From contig NC_079493.1 in NCBI RefSeq assembly GCF_030052815.1, positions 120,925,132 to 120,989,131 on the forward strand: a stretch of 64,000 bases of DNA, written 5' to 3'. The stretch comes from Hevea brasiliensis (taxonomy: Eukaryota > Streptophyta > Magnoliopsida > Malpighiales > Euphorbiaceae). Position 1 is the stretch's first letter; each line of letters begins with the position of its first letter. Made by a program: the position numbers and the translations under genes. The notes beneath the pieces were generated by a model that was given only the letters and a program-made list of their open reading frames with translations, had not been told where the DNA came from and did no database searches. Shown piece by piece: positions 33,875-46,570 of this stretch.

Positions 33875-36800
33875 TGTAACATCCTCACTTTAGCTAGTCC
33901 GTACAGTCTATTGTTTCGGTAACCAATGTCAGTCCCGGCAGCTAGAATGTTTGAAATTATAAATAGACTAGAGTGAGGAGTTATAAATAAACCGAATAAT
34001 GCTCATAAAAATCAAGAAAAATTTATAGGAATGAAATACACTAAGATTAAAAGAGCCAGAACCCCAAGCATGAGTAACCTGAAAGGGAAGTGACGGTGAA
34101 GGCCGTTAGCAACCCTAGACCCGGGGAAAACTTCATGAAATAATTTTTGGGACCTCAGGAAAGGATTATTGGGGTTCCCATGGTAATAGAATGTTAAGAA
34201 AACACTAGGAAAATTTAATCAATCGGTATAGACAATTTTGGTCTGTTAAGCCAAACGAAGGGCATTTTGGTCATTTCGTCTTCAGAGATGATTTTTGGCC
34301 AACTTGTCCAGTTAAATAAATAATTTATATGACATAAAATGTGAATAAATATTGTTAAAAATTTAATTGAAATTAAATAGACAAGAAAAGGATAAAAAAT
34401 GAGAGAAATGAGGATTATGACATCATTATGATGTCATTATTATTCTCCCACCCAATCAAATGTTGACACATGGCACTAATTTGTTTAAAAAGACTTAATG
34501 GGCAGAAAAGAAAAGAAAAAAAATCAAAAAGCTCTTATCTCTTCTTCTTGCCATCCCACCCCTCCCCCATGCCCACCATTGTCAAGCTTCCCAAAGCTTG
34601 ATTTCCATAGTTTTTCACCCACTAAATCCTAAGTTTTCAACACAAAATCTTATTCTTTCCTCATAGTGAAGCTTTTGGGAGCAAAAAGAAATCGAAAGGA
34701 AGAGTTCTTGCAAGCTTTGGATTAGCTCCATTAGAGGTTAGTGACTAAACTTGATTTTTATCTTTCAATTCATGTTGAAGGAGTGGTATTTGATACAAAT
34801 TTACAAGAAAATTTAGTAAACATCATGTGTATGTCTTGCTTAAAATTCCAGCAGCCTTGAACTTGGTAGGGTTTTGAAGAATTCTTAGAATTAAAATGGT
34901 ATTGTGGCTGCCCTTAACATTAATCTATTGTTTAGGATAGTGAAAGGTAAGTGAATGTAAGTTTTGGGATGGTTGAGCTAGGGTTTGAGCATGAAATGGA
35001 GACTTTGAGCATGTAATGGTAAAAGTAAGTTTTAACAGTCAATTAGTGACCATTTGGTTATGTGTAAACAAGAAATGAAGTGGTTTGTATTGCGGGAATT
35101 GAGGTTAGTATGGCTGCCCATGGTGACTTGCAGGACTAGGCATGAGTCCAGCAGGTTTGGGCAGCAATAACTGGAGTTGTAGAGGTTCAATTGGTGCAAG
35201 GCTAATTGGACATGAAACTAGACACATAATGACACAACTTTGGTGAAGAAACCATGCCCAGAAAACCAAACCAAGTTGACCTAAAGATTGCCCTAATCCG
35301 GGTGACCTACAACCTGCCTAGGTAAAATGACCAAATGAATAGCATTTAGTCATTTGGTCATAACTCAGTGTAGAAAGATCCAATTGACCTGAAATTTTAC
35401 TAGCAATAAGCTGAGATATAGACCTACAACTTTCATGAAGAAAACTAACTCAAATTATGATCATAACATATTCAAAAAGTGACCTGCAGTCACTACTCAA
35501 AATACTATAGATTTGGTCAATCCAGAAAATCTGGAAAATTTGTAATCCGGCCAGTTGTGGTTTTTGGGCCATAACTTGAGCTACAAAACTCCAAATGGAG
35601 TGATTCAAAAAAAAAAATATAATAAGACAAAATAAGGAACAACTTTCATGTTGACCACTTTGCCAAATTCCTACTGCAAAAATGATTAATGGAACAGTAA
35701 ACACAAAGCTTGAAATCTGAAAATTTTGAACAATTAACATTAAGCTTAGAAATGGTATTGGCAACCAATACCAACAATTTTAGAATGAAAAATGTGGTAT
35801 GTTGGGAGTATTAAAACCAATGTACCTATTGTCTATGCAAAAGTCAACATTTTAGTTGACTAATGAAATGAATAGTAAAACCTAAACTTAAATTTCAAGA
35901 ATTGTATAAATTAAGAGTGTAACATGCCCTAGTACACCTAGCAAGATTGGTTTGGATAGGTTGGCATGCCAATAGGGTTCTGTTAGCAGTACTGCATATG
36001 GCTTCATGCCATTCTGTGTTTTATGGCTTCATGCCATTCTGTGTTTTATGGCCTCACGTGCCATTCTGTGACATAATAGCCTTTGGCTACATTATTTGAG
36101 TTGTTATGCTCGGGTTTTATCCATGATAATTATTACAGCTTATTAGTTGTTCTGTTGCACACCGGGAGACACAATGTGACCGATGGTGTGATGGTCTGAG
36201 GTACTTAGTACCCAGTGCCAGGTTGCCCGTTTATCCAGTCCAGTCGACTAGTATGGGTTACTCGGGCGATGATAATGAATCTTATAAATTTTTAATCAAA
36301 TTATACTGCAATAAATACCAGAAATTAAGTCTACCAAAAATGTAAACATACATTCTGCATGTTTATATTATTTTAGTTATTTTATTTTATTTTATATTGT
36401 CACCACTAAGCAGAATAGCTTAGCACGTCACTTTTGCCACGCGCAGTATCGAGACATAGTGGGAGCCCAAGAGACATCGATCCGGGTGAACTTTGAGAGT
36501 CGCATCATCGAGTCCAGAGTCACCTCACATCTGCAGTGCACTTGGTAGGACATTAGGACTATGGGTGGCATTTTGTATTTTGCATTTTGTATTAGTTTTG
36601 ATTGTAATTACAAACTCTTGAACTTATGTGATAATGTAAAGATATAAAATTTCATGTTATTGAAATTTTCTGTATATTATGTTGAAAAATGAAATGTTGA
36701 GAAATATTCATGAATGTGCTTGAATTGATGATGTGAACAGAAAAATTTTGAAAATAGTATTGAGATTTTGAGATTGAGTTGAGATGTGTGTATAATGGAG

Positions 36801-37043
36801 TTCTGGATTTGAAAATTATATTGGAAGTGTCTTTTAAACAGGTTCAGAAGAACTGTTTTTCCAATTTATAGCCGGCACTCTGCCAGATTTTCTATAAAAA
36901 TTGCGAAAAAATTTAGATTTATCAAAAATTGTAAATAAATGAATTAAAAGGGATAAATTGTAATATAAATATGAATTGGTACTCCAGCACACTGAGTGGC
37001 ATATCTTGCTCGGCTATACTGTAGACGGGTAAGGGGTGTCACA
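33875..37043 (+). repeat. Tekay 3' LTR
   Basis: 3169 bp, collinear with 25899-29045. It carries an extra tandem copy of TTCATGCCATTCTGTGTTTT at about 36003-36048 that the 5' LTR lacks, and ends CACA before TSD CCCTT (37044-37048). Confidence 0.93.
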
Positions 37044-37048
37044 CCCTT

Positions 37049-37306
37049 GATATCATCAATGGTGCAACCAATGACTTTCCTATGTGCTCTTAACTCTCTC
37101 AACAATTTTTCAACTTGTACATCACTCAAACTTACACTAATAATAACAGGATAAGTTGAATTAGGTCTAAGAAAAGCATACCTTAATGTAGATGGAAGTG
37201 GTTTGAGATCTACCTATGGTGCTTCCTTCTCATCTAGCAAAGGTGGTTGTGCAACTTCATGTTTCAATTCTTCAACTTGCAAAACTTGCTCTCCTGCAAC
37301 TTCTTG
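37049..37306 (-). pseudogene. pol: Athila-1 pol linker between protease and RT
   Basis: Minus strand reads LPSTLRYAFLRPNSTYPVII, then SDVQVEKLLRELRAHRKVIG and CTIDDIKG, the conserved approach to RT in Athila elements. It is cut on the left by the Tekay insertion and on the right by the solo LTR. A TAG replaces a Trp or Gln codon near 37216. Confidence 0.8.
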
Positions 37307-37311
37307 AGTAG

Positions 37312-39022
37312 TGTTGCACTCATTTCATATAGGCATTTTAGGGTAGTTTTGCATCCATTTTGCCCTTATATTTTAGTATATTTTATGTTTTTAGCTTTAT
37401 TTTAGCTTATTTGTTAACTTTAGATACTTTATATTTGATTTTTGTAATTTTGTTATTTTTAATAGGTTTTTGTGGCAAATCGAAGATCAATGAGTGCATT
37501 AGGAAGTAATTTGAAGAAATTTGGAGTTCTTTAAGTATGGAGGAAAGTTGAAGAAATCCAAGCCTTAAAAGAGCAAGTTAGCCAAAATTTGTTTGAGACT
37601 TTGCTTATGATGTTGCTTAGGGTATGTCATATAAGCTTAACCTGAAGCCTGTTCAAGCTAAAAGTCAAGCACGGCTTAAATCTTACATATTCAAGCTTTT
37701 ACTCCAAAACCTACCTAGAATTGCTTAAGATCCTGCTTAGGGTAAGTGACAGTGCTTAAGGTGCAGCACAAGTCAATCTGAAAGTCAAACATGAGCAGAA
37801 ATGTCCATTTTACTCCAAGTTTGCTGAGATTTGTTGAGGGTCTGCTTAACCCTATGCAGACAGTGCAACCACAGGCCGAAATTTACTGAAGAAGCTACTT
37901 AGGGTAGGGTAAGCAGTACCCTAAGCAGACTGCCCAAAACTTGAATGACTCTGCTGACTTGGACATTTCTACACCTCATTTCCTACCCATTCCTTGGCTC
38001 TTATTCACTTTTAGGGCAACTTTTTGGGACCATATAAATTCATTATTTTCTAGTTTTTGCCATACAAGGAAACGGGAAGAAATAAAGAAAAGAAAAAAAA
38101 TTATAAATAGAGAGAGGAGGACGCCATTTTTCTGAGGGAGGAGCTGCTGCAACCATCTTTTGGAGCTTCAGAAATCAGAGTTTTGGGTTCTTCTACCTGG
38201 ATTTTTCTATTTTTAGTCCTCTTATCATGTTTTTGTTTACTTTTCCATCAATCTTCCTTGTAAATACCAACATGAGTGAGTAAACTCTTTGGATTTCAGA
38301 GTTAGGGAAATATGTTTTAGATTAATTTGTGGATTTGGACTGGTTATTTCCATATTTTATATAAATATGAGTTTTGATTCTTTCCTTGTGTGCTTGATTT
38401 ACTTACCCAATATTGGTACTATTGTGTTAATCTTTGATTGAAGGACCGAAAAGTAAAAGTCATTGATAGATAATCAAGGATTGGAACTTAAAATTACCTA
38501 GATTTAGAAATAAACTAGGATTTTAAGAGGAATTAATGATTGGTTACAAAACTTAATGGGTTGTAAAGTAATCAAATAACATACGAAAGTAGGTTTGGTT
38601 ATTTTAGAACACACTTTGGTTTTCTTGAAAAAGATATTAAAGGAATTTAGAATCAATCACCTTCAAACTCTATTTTTCCCTAAAAATTGGAATACCCAGG
38701 ATAAATCTCAATTAATTTATGTATAAACCCCCAACTCTGGAATCACTTTTAACATAATTAGACTTTGATTTAAATTACCCGTTATTAATTTAGTTTAATT
38801 GCAAACTAGATTTGGAATTTATTTGCTTGCTCTTTACCCATACCAATTAGATTAATCAATTTACTTTGCTCATTTATATTTACCAATTATTTGTCAATCA
38901 TTAGCTCAAATAATCATTTCATTTATGGTTTGGTACTCAAATGACAAATCCTCGTGGGACCGATACTTGATTCATCACTCTATTACTTGAGACGACCCGT
39001 ATACTTGCGGATACGCCCATCA
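37312..39022 (+). mobile_element. Solo LTR of a third Athila-type family, nested in Athila-1
   Basis: 1711 bp starting TGTTGCACTCATTTCATATAGG-like and ending GATACGCCCATCA, with perfect TSD AGTAG (37307-37311 and 39023-39027). It aligns with Athila-1 LTRs in opposite orientation (the ends and blocks such as ATCCATTTTGCC are shared) but differs in the middle. There it has its own repeated motif CTTAGGGTAAG (about 37610-37930) where Athila-1 has ACATGAGGCATGT. Confidence 0.92.
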
Positions 39023-39027
39023 AGTAG

Positions 39028-39700
39028 CCTCCAAAATTTGAGGAAAAGTTGCAATTCAGGATTTTCATCCTTTGTTGATTTACTATGTACCAAACAATTC
39101 TCCAAAGGGTCCTCAAGATATCTTTTCCTAAATTCTTCTTCCACAATCTCATCAATAACATCTACTCTTAAACAAGGGTCAACTTCATGATGTTTCTTCA
39201 AAGTTTGATTCAAATTAAATTCCACCTCCTCTTGTCCAACTTTTAATATCAATCTACTATTCTTCACATCAATTATAGCCGCTGCTATGGCTAAAAATGA
39301 CCTTCCTAATATGATAGGTATGTGAATATCCTCTTCCATTTCAAGAACCACAAAATCCACAGTAGTGAAAAATTTTCCAACCTTCAATGGCACATTCTCC
39401 AAAATTTCTACTGGATATTTGATAGATCTATCAGCCAATTGCAAAGAAATGGTGGTGGGCTTCAATTCTCCTACCTTTAACTTTTCACAAATAGAGAGTG
39501 GCATCAAACTTCCACTAGCTCCAAGATCACACAATGCCTTTTCAATACTTGTGTCTCCAATGTGACAAGGAATAGATAAACTTCTTGGATCCTTCAACTT
39601 AGAGGGAAGCTTATTCTGTAAGAGAGCACTACACTCCTCTGTTAATGCCACAGTTTCATAATCTTCTAATCTCCTTTTTTTTTTACAAAATTTCTTTCAG
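39028..39700 (-). pseudogene. pol: Athila-1 protease region
   Basis: Minus strand reads VALTEECSALLQ-like (ALTEECSALLQNKLPSKLKD), SIPCHIGDTSIEKALCDLGA and SLMPLSICEKL, followed by HIPIILGRSFLA. CDLGAS is the Athila form of the aspartic protease loop (D-L-G). The region is open from 39651 until cut by the solo LTR at 39022. It would process Gag-Pol. Confidence 0.82.
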
Positions 39701-41508
39701 AAACTTAGATTATGAGGGCATTTGAGAAATTGCATCTGTAAATGGAATGTTAATGTATAACTTCTTCAAAACTTCCAAAAAGTTCCCAAACTGCTTATCT
39801 AGCTTTGCTTTCTGAAACCTCTGAGGATATAGCAATGGTGGCTTGTATGGTGGTGGAGGCATATACTTTTCCTCTTTTTCTTTTCCAACTTCCTTCTTTT
39901 TGTTTGCTTCCTCATTAACTTCATCATGATTTGAAGTAGATTCATTCTTATCTTCATCTTCTTTATTCTTTTCCTCTTCTACCTTATCTTTCTTTTCATC
40001 TCCCACAATTTTCCCACTCCTTAGGATCACTGCCTTGCAATGTTCTCTAGGATTCTCTAGCTGACTTGGAAATTTTCCTTGTGCTTTGCTAGAAGAACTT
40101 GCTTGTTGAGCTATTTGGTTTTCCAACATCCTGTTATGAGTGGCAAGCTGATCCATTCTTGAAGTTAATTGTTGAATCATTTCTCCTTGTTTTTGTTAAG
40201 CAGTTAAGAAATTCTCCATCATAGATTTCAAAATTGAATCTTGGTCCGAAGACTGAACTGGTGGTTGTGGAACAGGTGGATTTGGATTCCTTTGTGGTAG
40301 AAATCCAAGTGGTACTCTGTTTTGCTGAAAATTCTGTTGTTGTTGCTGAAAATTAGGAGGTTGTTGATAATTTTACTGCTGCTGTCCTTGTCGACCTCCA
40401 CAAGAAAAGTTAGGGTGATTTCTCTATGCTGGATTATATGTAGCCGAAAAGGATTACCAATTGGCTTCTAATTATAATTCCCAACAAAATCAACTTGCTC
40501 ATTTCCAAACTCTTGCCCATAGGAAGGAAAATCATTGATACAATGCATATTTCCTACACCAATATCTTCTGTATGACTAGATCCTCCAATTGAAGAATCA
40601 ACCTTCATGCTTAACTTATCCATTTTTCTCATTAAGGCATCAAATTTGGCATTGAACATACTCATGGCATCTAACTCATATACACCAGCTAATGGCTTCT
40701 TCATTTCATTTCTTTCACAGCTCCATTGATAATTGTTGTATGCAATTTTATCCAATGCTAAATAAGCTTCATCTTCTGACTTCTCCATAAGATCACCTCC
40801 TGAAGATGCATCAATTATAATTCTAATTGCTAGAGAAACACCATTGTAGAAATGTTGAGCTAGCATCCATTTAGGGATTCCATGATGTGGACATCTCTTT
40901 TGAAGATCCTTATATCTCTCCCATCCTTCATAGAGACTCTCATCATCCCTTGGTCTGAAAGAAGTTAATTTATTTCTCAATTTTGTAGTTTTGCTAGGAG
41001 GAAAGTATTGAGCCAAGAAAGCTTGTGACAACTCATCTCAAGTAGTTATTGAACTCAGAGGTAATGAATGCAACCACTCCCTAGCACGATCCTTCAAAGA
41101 AAAAGGAAATAATCTCAACTGGATGGCATCATTTGACACTCCATTTATCTTCAGCATGTCACTATTCTCAAGAAAATGTGCAAGGTGCACATGTGGACTC
41201 TCAGTAGGACCTCCCCCAAACTATGATTATTGAACCATTTGGCAAAGTGAGGGCTTCAACTCAAAGTTGTTTGCTTCCACTCTAGGCCTTGTAATACTTG
41301 GTCTAAAATCTTCAAAACTAGGAAAAGCATGATCCTTAATTGATTTATTATTGTTGTTTGCCATAGCTTCTATCACTTGTTGCTCTTGCTATCTTTGAAT
41401 TTTGAGTTCAGCTTTTCTTCTTTTAGACTCTACTCTCAAAGCTTTAGCTGTCTTTTCAATCTCAGGATCAAAAATTAAATCAATTTCTGCACTTTTTGCT
41501 CTTCTCAT
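39701..41508 (-). pseudogene. gag: Athila-1 gag
   Basis: The ATG at 41506-41508 starts MRRAKSAEIDLIFDPEIEKT, the same start as the Athila-2 gag (MRRARSTSDTSLLFNPEIEK). The capsid region (40468-41031) contains YFPPSKTTKLRNKLTSFRP, ESLYEGWERYKDLQKRCPHH and FYNGVS. Downstream are a Gln-rich stretch, an ENQIAQQASSSS motif and an acidic Lys/Glu linker (39710-40180) to YKPPLLYPQRFQKAK. There is no CCHC knuckle. TAG stops near 41390, 41224 and 41034 and frameshifts near 40456 and 40196 break it; several are CAG-to-TAG changes. Confidence 0.82.
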
Positions 41509-41640
41509 GTAAGAGATATGTACCTGAAAAACCAAACAAGAAAATCTCAAAGTAAAATGATAAAGAAAAGAAATTAAAATAAAAAATAAAATGCCCAAAT
41601 TAACCAAACAATCAATTGTCTAATATCAAACAAAATTAAA

Positions 41641-41658
41641 TCCCCGACAACGGCACCA
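41641..41658 (-). promoter_or_regulatory. Athila-1 primer binding site (tRNA-Asp type)
   Basis: Minus strand TGGTGCCGTTGTCGGGGA, six bases inside the 5' LTR, is close to the tRNA-Asp 3' complement used by Athila elements. Confidence 0.85.
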
Positions 41659-41664
41659 AAAACT

Positions 41665-43272
41665 TGATGCGTACTCCACAAGTATACGGATTGTTCAAGT
41701 AGTAAATAAAAGATATCGTCCCATAGAGATTTATTGTTTGAGTACCAAACTATAAAAGTAACGATTATTTGGGCTATCAATATTGTGTACCAAAAAGTAG
41801 AGTAAGAGATGCAGCAAATTTAATTGGAAAAGTAAGGAAATTATAATAAAATGACCAATTAAATTTCTAAGTACTATATTAATTTTCTAAAAAAAAATAG
41901 CAAGCAATTAAAGATTTAATTAATTAATGACAAAATTGATTCCAGAGTTGAGGTTCATGAAGTAGATTTCATTGGGATTTGGATGGGCAAAACTAAGATT
42001 AAGAAAAATACAAGTTTGAAGGAAGTTGATTCTGATTTCCTTTAATTTCTCTTTCAAGCAAACTAAAGAGTGTTTTAAAGGAAACTAAATCCCATTCTCA
42101 TGCGATGTTTAATTAACCAAAACCCTTTAAGCACTTTAATCAACTTGAAATTTCTCTTAACCCACTAGTTTATTTCTAACACTAAGTGATTAAGTTCATT
42201 ATCTTGATTATCTATCATAGATTTTTACCTTTCGGTTCTTCAGTCTAAGATTAAGAACAAAACTCAAAGGTACCAACAATGGATATGTAAATAAGCATAC
42301 AAGATAAGAATCAAGACTTATATATATTAAAATCTATCTTAATCCAGTCCAAATCCATAAATAAAACTTAAATCATTGTACCCAACTCCGAAATCTTAGT
42401 ATCTGCTCACTCATGCTTGTATTTACAAGTATAAGATATGAAATAGAGCAAGAAAATATGAAAATAAGACTAAAAATAAAAGAACCCAAAAGAAAAGAAT
42501 CTAAATCTCTGAAAATGAAAGCTGGAAATATCACTCTGCAGGTGTCCTTCCTCCAGAAAATGGCGTGATTCCCTCTTTCTCTCTTTCTTTGATTTTTCTC
42601 TCCCTTTCTCCTTATGGTAAAAATGAGAATATGATGCTTATATATCCCCTCAAGGTTTGCCCTAAAAATAGTCTCTAAAGGGATCAAGACAAAAGGTGTA
42701 AAAGGTTTGAAAAGAGAAAATTTTTCCACGTTAGCAAATCTGCCAGCGTCATCACACATGCCTCATATTGATTTAAGTTATTTTCAACTTGCCTCATGTT
42801 AATTCGGAGGAGGAGCCTTTAGATTCTGCACGACCAGCTACACGGGGCATGTTGAAGTCCCTGAAACTTTCGGTGTGCTTTGTTCCAAAATCTCTGCTTA
42901 CACGATCCAGTGTTGAATCTACATGCATCGTGTGGATTCCTGCCGGCTGACTCTTATCTCCACACGACCTTCAACACAGGGCATGTTGAAACGCTTGAAA
43001 ATCTCAGCTGGTCTTTTTCCTTAGATAAATTTTCTTCATTTTTCACACTACTTTAAGCTTCCAAATACTTTGAATTTCTTCTATATGAACCTTTTTGCCT
43101 TTAAACCTTATTAAAACCTATCAAAAACATTAAAATTCCAAAAATCAAATATAATAAAACTAAAATTAACAAATTAACTAAAATATGCACTAAAAGCATA
43201 AAATTATCAAAGTAAAAAGGGCAAAATGAATACAAAATTACCCTAAAATACCTATATAAAATGAGTTTATCA
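41665..43272 (-). repeat. Athila-1 5' LTR
   Basis: 1608 bp, TG...CA, collinear with 16301-17912. Palindrome-bearing block at about 42745-42990. Followed on the plus strand by TSD AATTT at 43273-43277. Confidence 0.93.
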
Positions 43273-43277
43273 AATTT

Positions 43278-44055
43278 TAGTAAAACTTTTTTAATTTTAT
43301 TAATTTAATTCCAAACTTTCATATCAATTTTAATTTTAGTAATTAGCTTAATTAAATAATTTAATTAATAAAAATAATTTAAATATTTTTTAACGATATT
43401 AATATTAGTCAATTATTTTAATTTTTTATCATGTTAGATATTATTCTCAAATAAATCAAATAAAAACATTATTGTTTTGGAAATTATAATTAAATTTATT
43501 TTAGTTATATTATTTATTAATATTTAATGTTTAAACATTTGAATTTTTTTATATGTCTTACACCTTAAATTTCAGATAAAATAATAAGAAAGATGTGAAA
43601 TAAAAGTATAATAAAAAGAGAGAGAAAAAAAATAAGATAATAGTTATTCAATTATTATATTTTTTTTTTCAATAGGAAGTTTGTTAAAATTAATTAAAAT
43701 ATTAAAATTATTAGACAAGTTAATAAAATTAAATATATTAGTTAAAACTGGTAAGATATAAATGAAAAGATTTAAATAATTTGTTAATTGATGAGTTTAA
43801 TTATTTTTAATTAAATTTATTTTTAAAATTAAAAATAATATGAAAAATTTATGATTAAATTGATAAAACTAAAAAATTATAGTTAAAATTTATAATTGAT
43901 ATAAAAATTTTGATTTTTTTTTATTTAGTAAAAAAATAAAATAAATACTTGTATACACTTAATCAATCATATATTTGTGAACAAATTTAATAAGATTTTT
44001 AATATCATCTATAATTTAAAAAAAATTATAAAAAATGTATACATTATGTTTGTAA

Positions 44056-44097
<42 letters not shown>

Positions 44098-45771
44098 TAA
44101 ATTTTTAATAATTAATATTAAAATTTAGTTAATGCAGTATAATATATAAATATTTGAAATATTTTCGTATCTATTATTTTATTATTATTAGAAGTATTTT
44201 TCATATCTACAGTAAATTTATAAAAAATGATAATTTCATTTTTCTTTAACAATTTTATATTATATGAATATTAATTTAAATTTAACTTTCATGCATATCA
44301 ATATATTTAGCATAAATAATTTAACTAGGATATTTTTATTGTAATTTTATTGAAATATATGTTCATGGATGACATATAATAAAAATAAGTGAAATAATAC
44401 TATTAATATCACAACAAATTGATAATCAAAATGAGATAATCAAATTCATATATTAATGTGATGCAATCACAATTTATGCTATTTTCACTTGTATTAGGGA
44501 ATTAAATGAATTTATAATTTTTTGTGTAAATTTTACTTATTGTCTTACAATTTTAGCCCTTATAATAATATTGTCCATTAATTTTTTTAATTAATATAAA
44601 AATACCTAAACATTATTTTATGTATAATAAAATATTTTTTAACTTATTTTTGTTAAACTTTTTATTAACATGTTGACCTGGCATTGTTATAAAAAATAAA
44701 ATAATATAAATATCATATTTTTCTATTCTTTTTCTGTCTTTCACTCTCTTCTATGTCTCTCTCACCCCTCTATTCTCTTACAGTATCTTCATTTCTTTCT
44801 CCTTCTTCCTCTTTTGTCTCTCTTTCTATGTTTCTATATTTTCATTAAAATAATTTCTTATCTATAATGAAATCTGTATTAAATTAAAAATTTATAATTA
44901 TAATTTAAAATTCTTATAAAATATGAAATTTTGATTTCTTCTTTTATTTGGATGCTTTTTGGACATTGATTTTATTTAACTTAATAAAATAAAAATTTTA
45001 TGAATTAGATAAAAAAAAAAATTGGCATTTACATTTCCTCTCCTATTAAATTCCTGATTAGAAATTTTACTAAAATTTTATTAATATTTTTAAACTTTAA
45101 TAATTTCACTATTTATAATCTTTTAATACAATTTTAAAATTCAGAAAAAGGTTAGGCAATAATATTCTAATTAGACTATTAGTTATTAATATATAAAATA
45201 ATTAAAACTTGTCATAATTTGTGCATAGCCTTTTATGGATAATTAGTCATTTTTTTCTAAATTAAATAAATGAAGCCTTAGTTTTCATTGTTTCTAATTA
45301 AATTATATTTATATAATCCTAGTCATGTTAAAATTTTAATTATGACACTATTCATCTTCCAAGTTATAATAAAATTAAAACTAAAATTTTAATTTTTATT
45401 AATTAATTTTTGTATATAATATAAATTTATAAGAGTATTTTAATTAGTTTAGAAATTCACTCCTCATTTGTACATTTATATGTATTACAGAAGATTATAT
45501 AAAGATAAATTATATGTAAACATAAATGGATTATATATTAATTGTATTTTTTATTTTTCATTTATTAATTTTTTATTTTAGATAATTACTTGATATAATA
45601 TTTTATATTTAATTAAAATTAAATATAATTAAAAATTTTAAATTTATTCAAATATTTAAATTAATTTTAATAATAAAAATATAATTATAATTAATTTAAA
45701 AAATAAAAGTCATTTTTAACAAAGCTAATCATCCCTCTTCCTATGTTTATATATAATAATTAGATATTCAC
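43278..45771 (-). other. Kinase A intron 7, proximal part: very AT-rich, no gene
   Basis: About 2.5 kb with very high AT content, long A/T runs, a (CA)n(TA)n tract at about 44057-44096 and a pyrimidine-rich stretch at 44715-44835. No ORF or transposon structure is convincing. It was continuous with 15778-16291 before Athila-1 inserted. Confidence 0.6.
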
Positions 45772-45931
45772 CTGTTTCATTATTGCTCGAAAATGTGAAG
45801 CTTTATATACCGAAGCTGCAACGCAACAAATCATTCTTATCATTTCCTCCTCAATTATATTCTTGCAGTCTGGAATCAACAAGATCGTTATATTCATTAT
45901 TATCCAATGCTTGTCCAATTCAATCCTTAGC
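45772..45931 (-). pseudogene. Kinase A exon 7 (subdomains X-XI)
   Basis: From a CAG acceptor (CATTCAG|GCTAAG) the minus strand reads a short AKD, a TGA, then QALDNNEYNDLVDSRLQEYN; after a frameshift EEEMIRMICCVAASVYKASH and FRAIMKQ up to a CAG|GTGAAT donor. The TGA stands where CGA would fit. The conserved Arg-Pro is FRA here. It matches kinase B exon 7 at the same positions and continues in phase to the last exon at 15777. Confidence 0.82.
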
Positions 45932-46351
45932 CTGAATGTTGATAAGTAAAAGTATTTGTTAATATTTTTTTTATCAAAATAAAACTTTAATCATTTACTA
46001 TCATTACAATTATTTCTTTTCCTGCATATGATTAATGTAAAGGCTCTATATATTCTGAAGGATCTAAACCAATAAATTATCAATAGTATACATAAAAATA
46101 TAAATAAAATTAAAGAAATATGTTAAATTATTAATAAATTGATATATTTTTATATATGTCTAATTAATTTATTTAAATTAATTAAAGTATTTTTTATTGA
46201 GATGGAGCATTTTTCATTATTATTTTTTTATAAAAAATTAAATATTTGAAATTTCTATTTAAATAAAGTCTATAACTGTGGGTATAAAACTAATAATTTA
46301 TTATGAAATTAATATCTTTTAAAAAAATATAAATGTGAGTCAGTGCCATAC

Positions 46352-46485
46352 CCAATTAATAATGGTGTCACCTTTTTTATCTAAAGGTTTTCTTTTTGTA
46401 ATCAATTCTAAAAGTAACACCAAAAGAATAAGTATCTGATTTTTATGATACTCTGTGAATATCACCATATTCTAGATCTGTATAA
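46352..46485 (-). pseudogene. Kinase A exon 6 (APE region and subdomain IX)
   Basis: After TTACAG the minus strand reads YTDLEYGDIHRVS, a TAA, then KSDTYSFGV. After a small frameshift LLELITKRKPLDKKGDTIIN and W precede a GTATGG donor. The L-E-Y corresponds to P-E-Y/A-P-E, and K-S-D-x-Y-S-F-G is the invariant subdomain IX motif. The first codon is split with exon 5. Confidence 0.82.
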
Positions 46486-46570
46486 CTGTAATAAAAAGCT
46501 TAGTTAATTTTTTTAAAAAATAAAAAATTTCACTAGTATATTCCCTTAAAAGTGGTGTTTTATCCGTTAT

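Larger units (their letters stand above)
25899..37043 (+). mobile_element. Complete Tekay/Del-type chromovirus nested in Athila-1
   Basis: An 11,145-bp Ty3/gypsy element with LTRs of 3147 bp (25899-29045) and 3169 bp (33875-37043), a tRNA-Met-type PBS, gag with a CCHC knuckle, protease, RT, RNase H, integrase and a C-terminal chromodomain-like end, then a polypurine tract. The TSD CCCTT is perfect. Lineage is inferred from domain sequences ([16 protein letters not shown] RT entry, chromodomain after integrase) and the very long LTRs. The LTRs differ by roughly one base in twenty in the parts I compared, so insertion is not recent. Frames contain stops at 29518, 29567, 30726, 31828, 32176, 32599 and 33046, and an IN insertion. 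Confidence 0.93.
16292..43272 (-). mobile_element. Athila-1: near-complete Athila-type Ty3/gypsy element, minus strand, with nested insertions
   Basis: Two LTRs of about 1.6 kb (16301-17912 and 41665-43272) enclose, in minus orientation, a PBS, gag, protease, RT, RNase H, integrase and a third ORF before a polypurine tract. Removing the nested Tekay (11,150 bp with its TSD) and the solo LTR (1716 bp) leaves about 14.1 kb, a normal Athila size. The target duplication is AATTT (16287-16291 and 43273-43277) once 9 extra bases after the 3' LTR (16292-16300) are counted as part of the insert. Coding frames carry several TAG/TAA stops, so it is not autonomous. It lies in intron 7 of kinase A. Confidence 0.92.
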
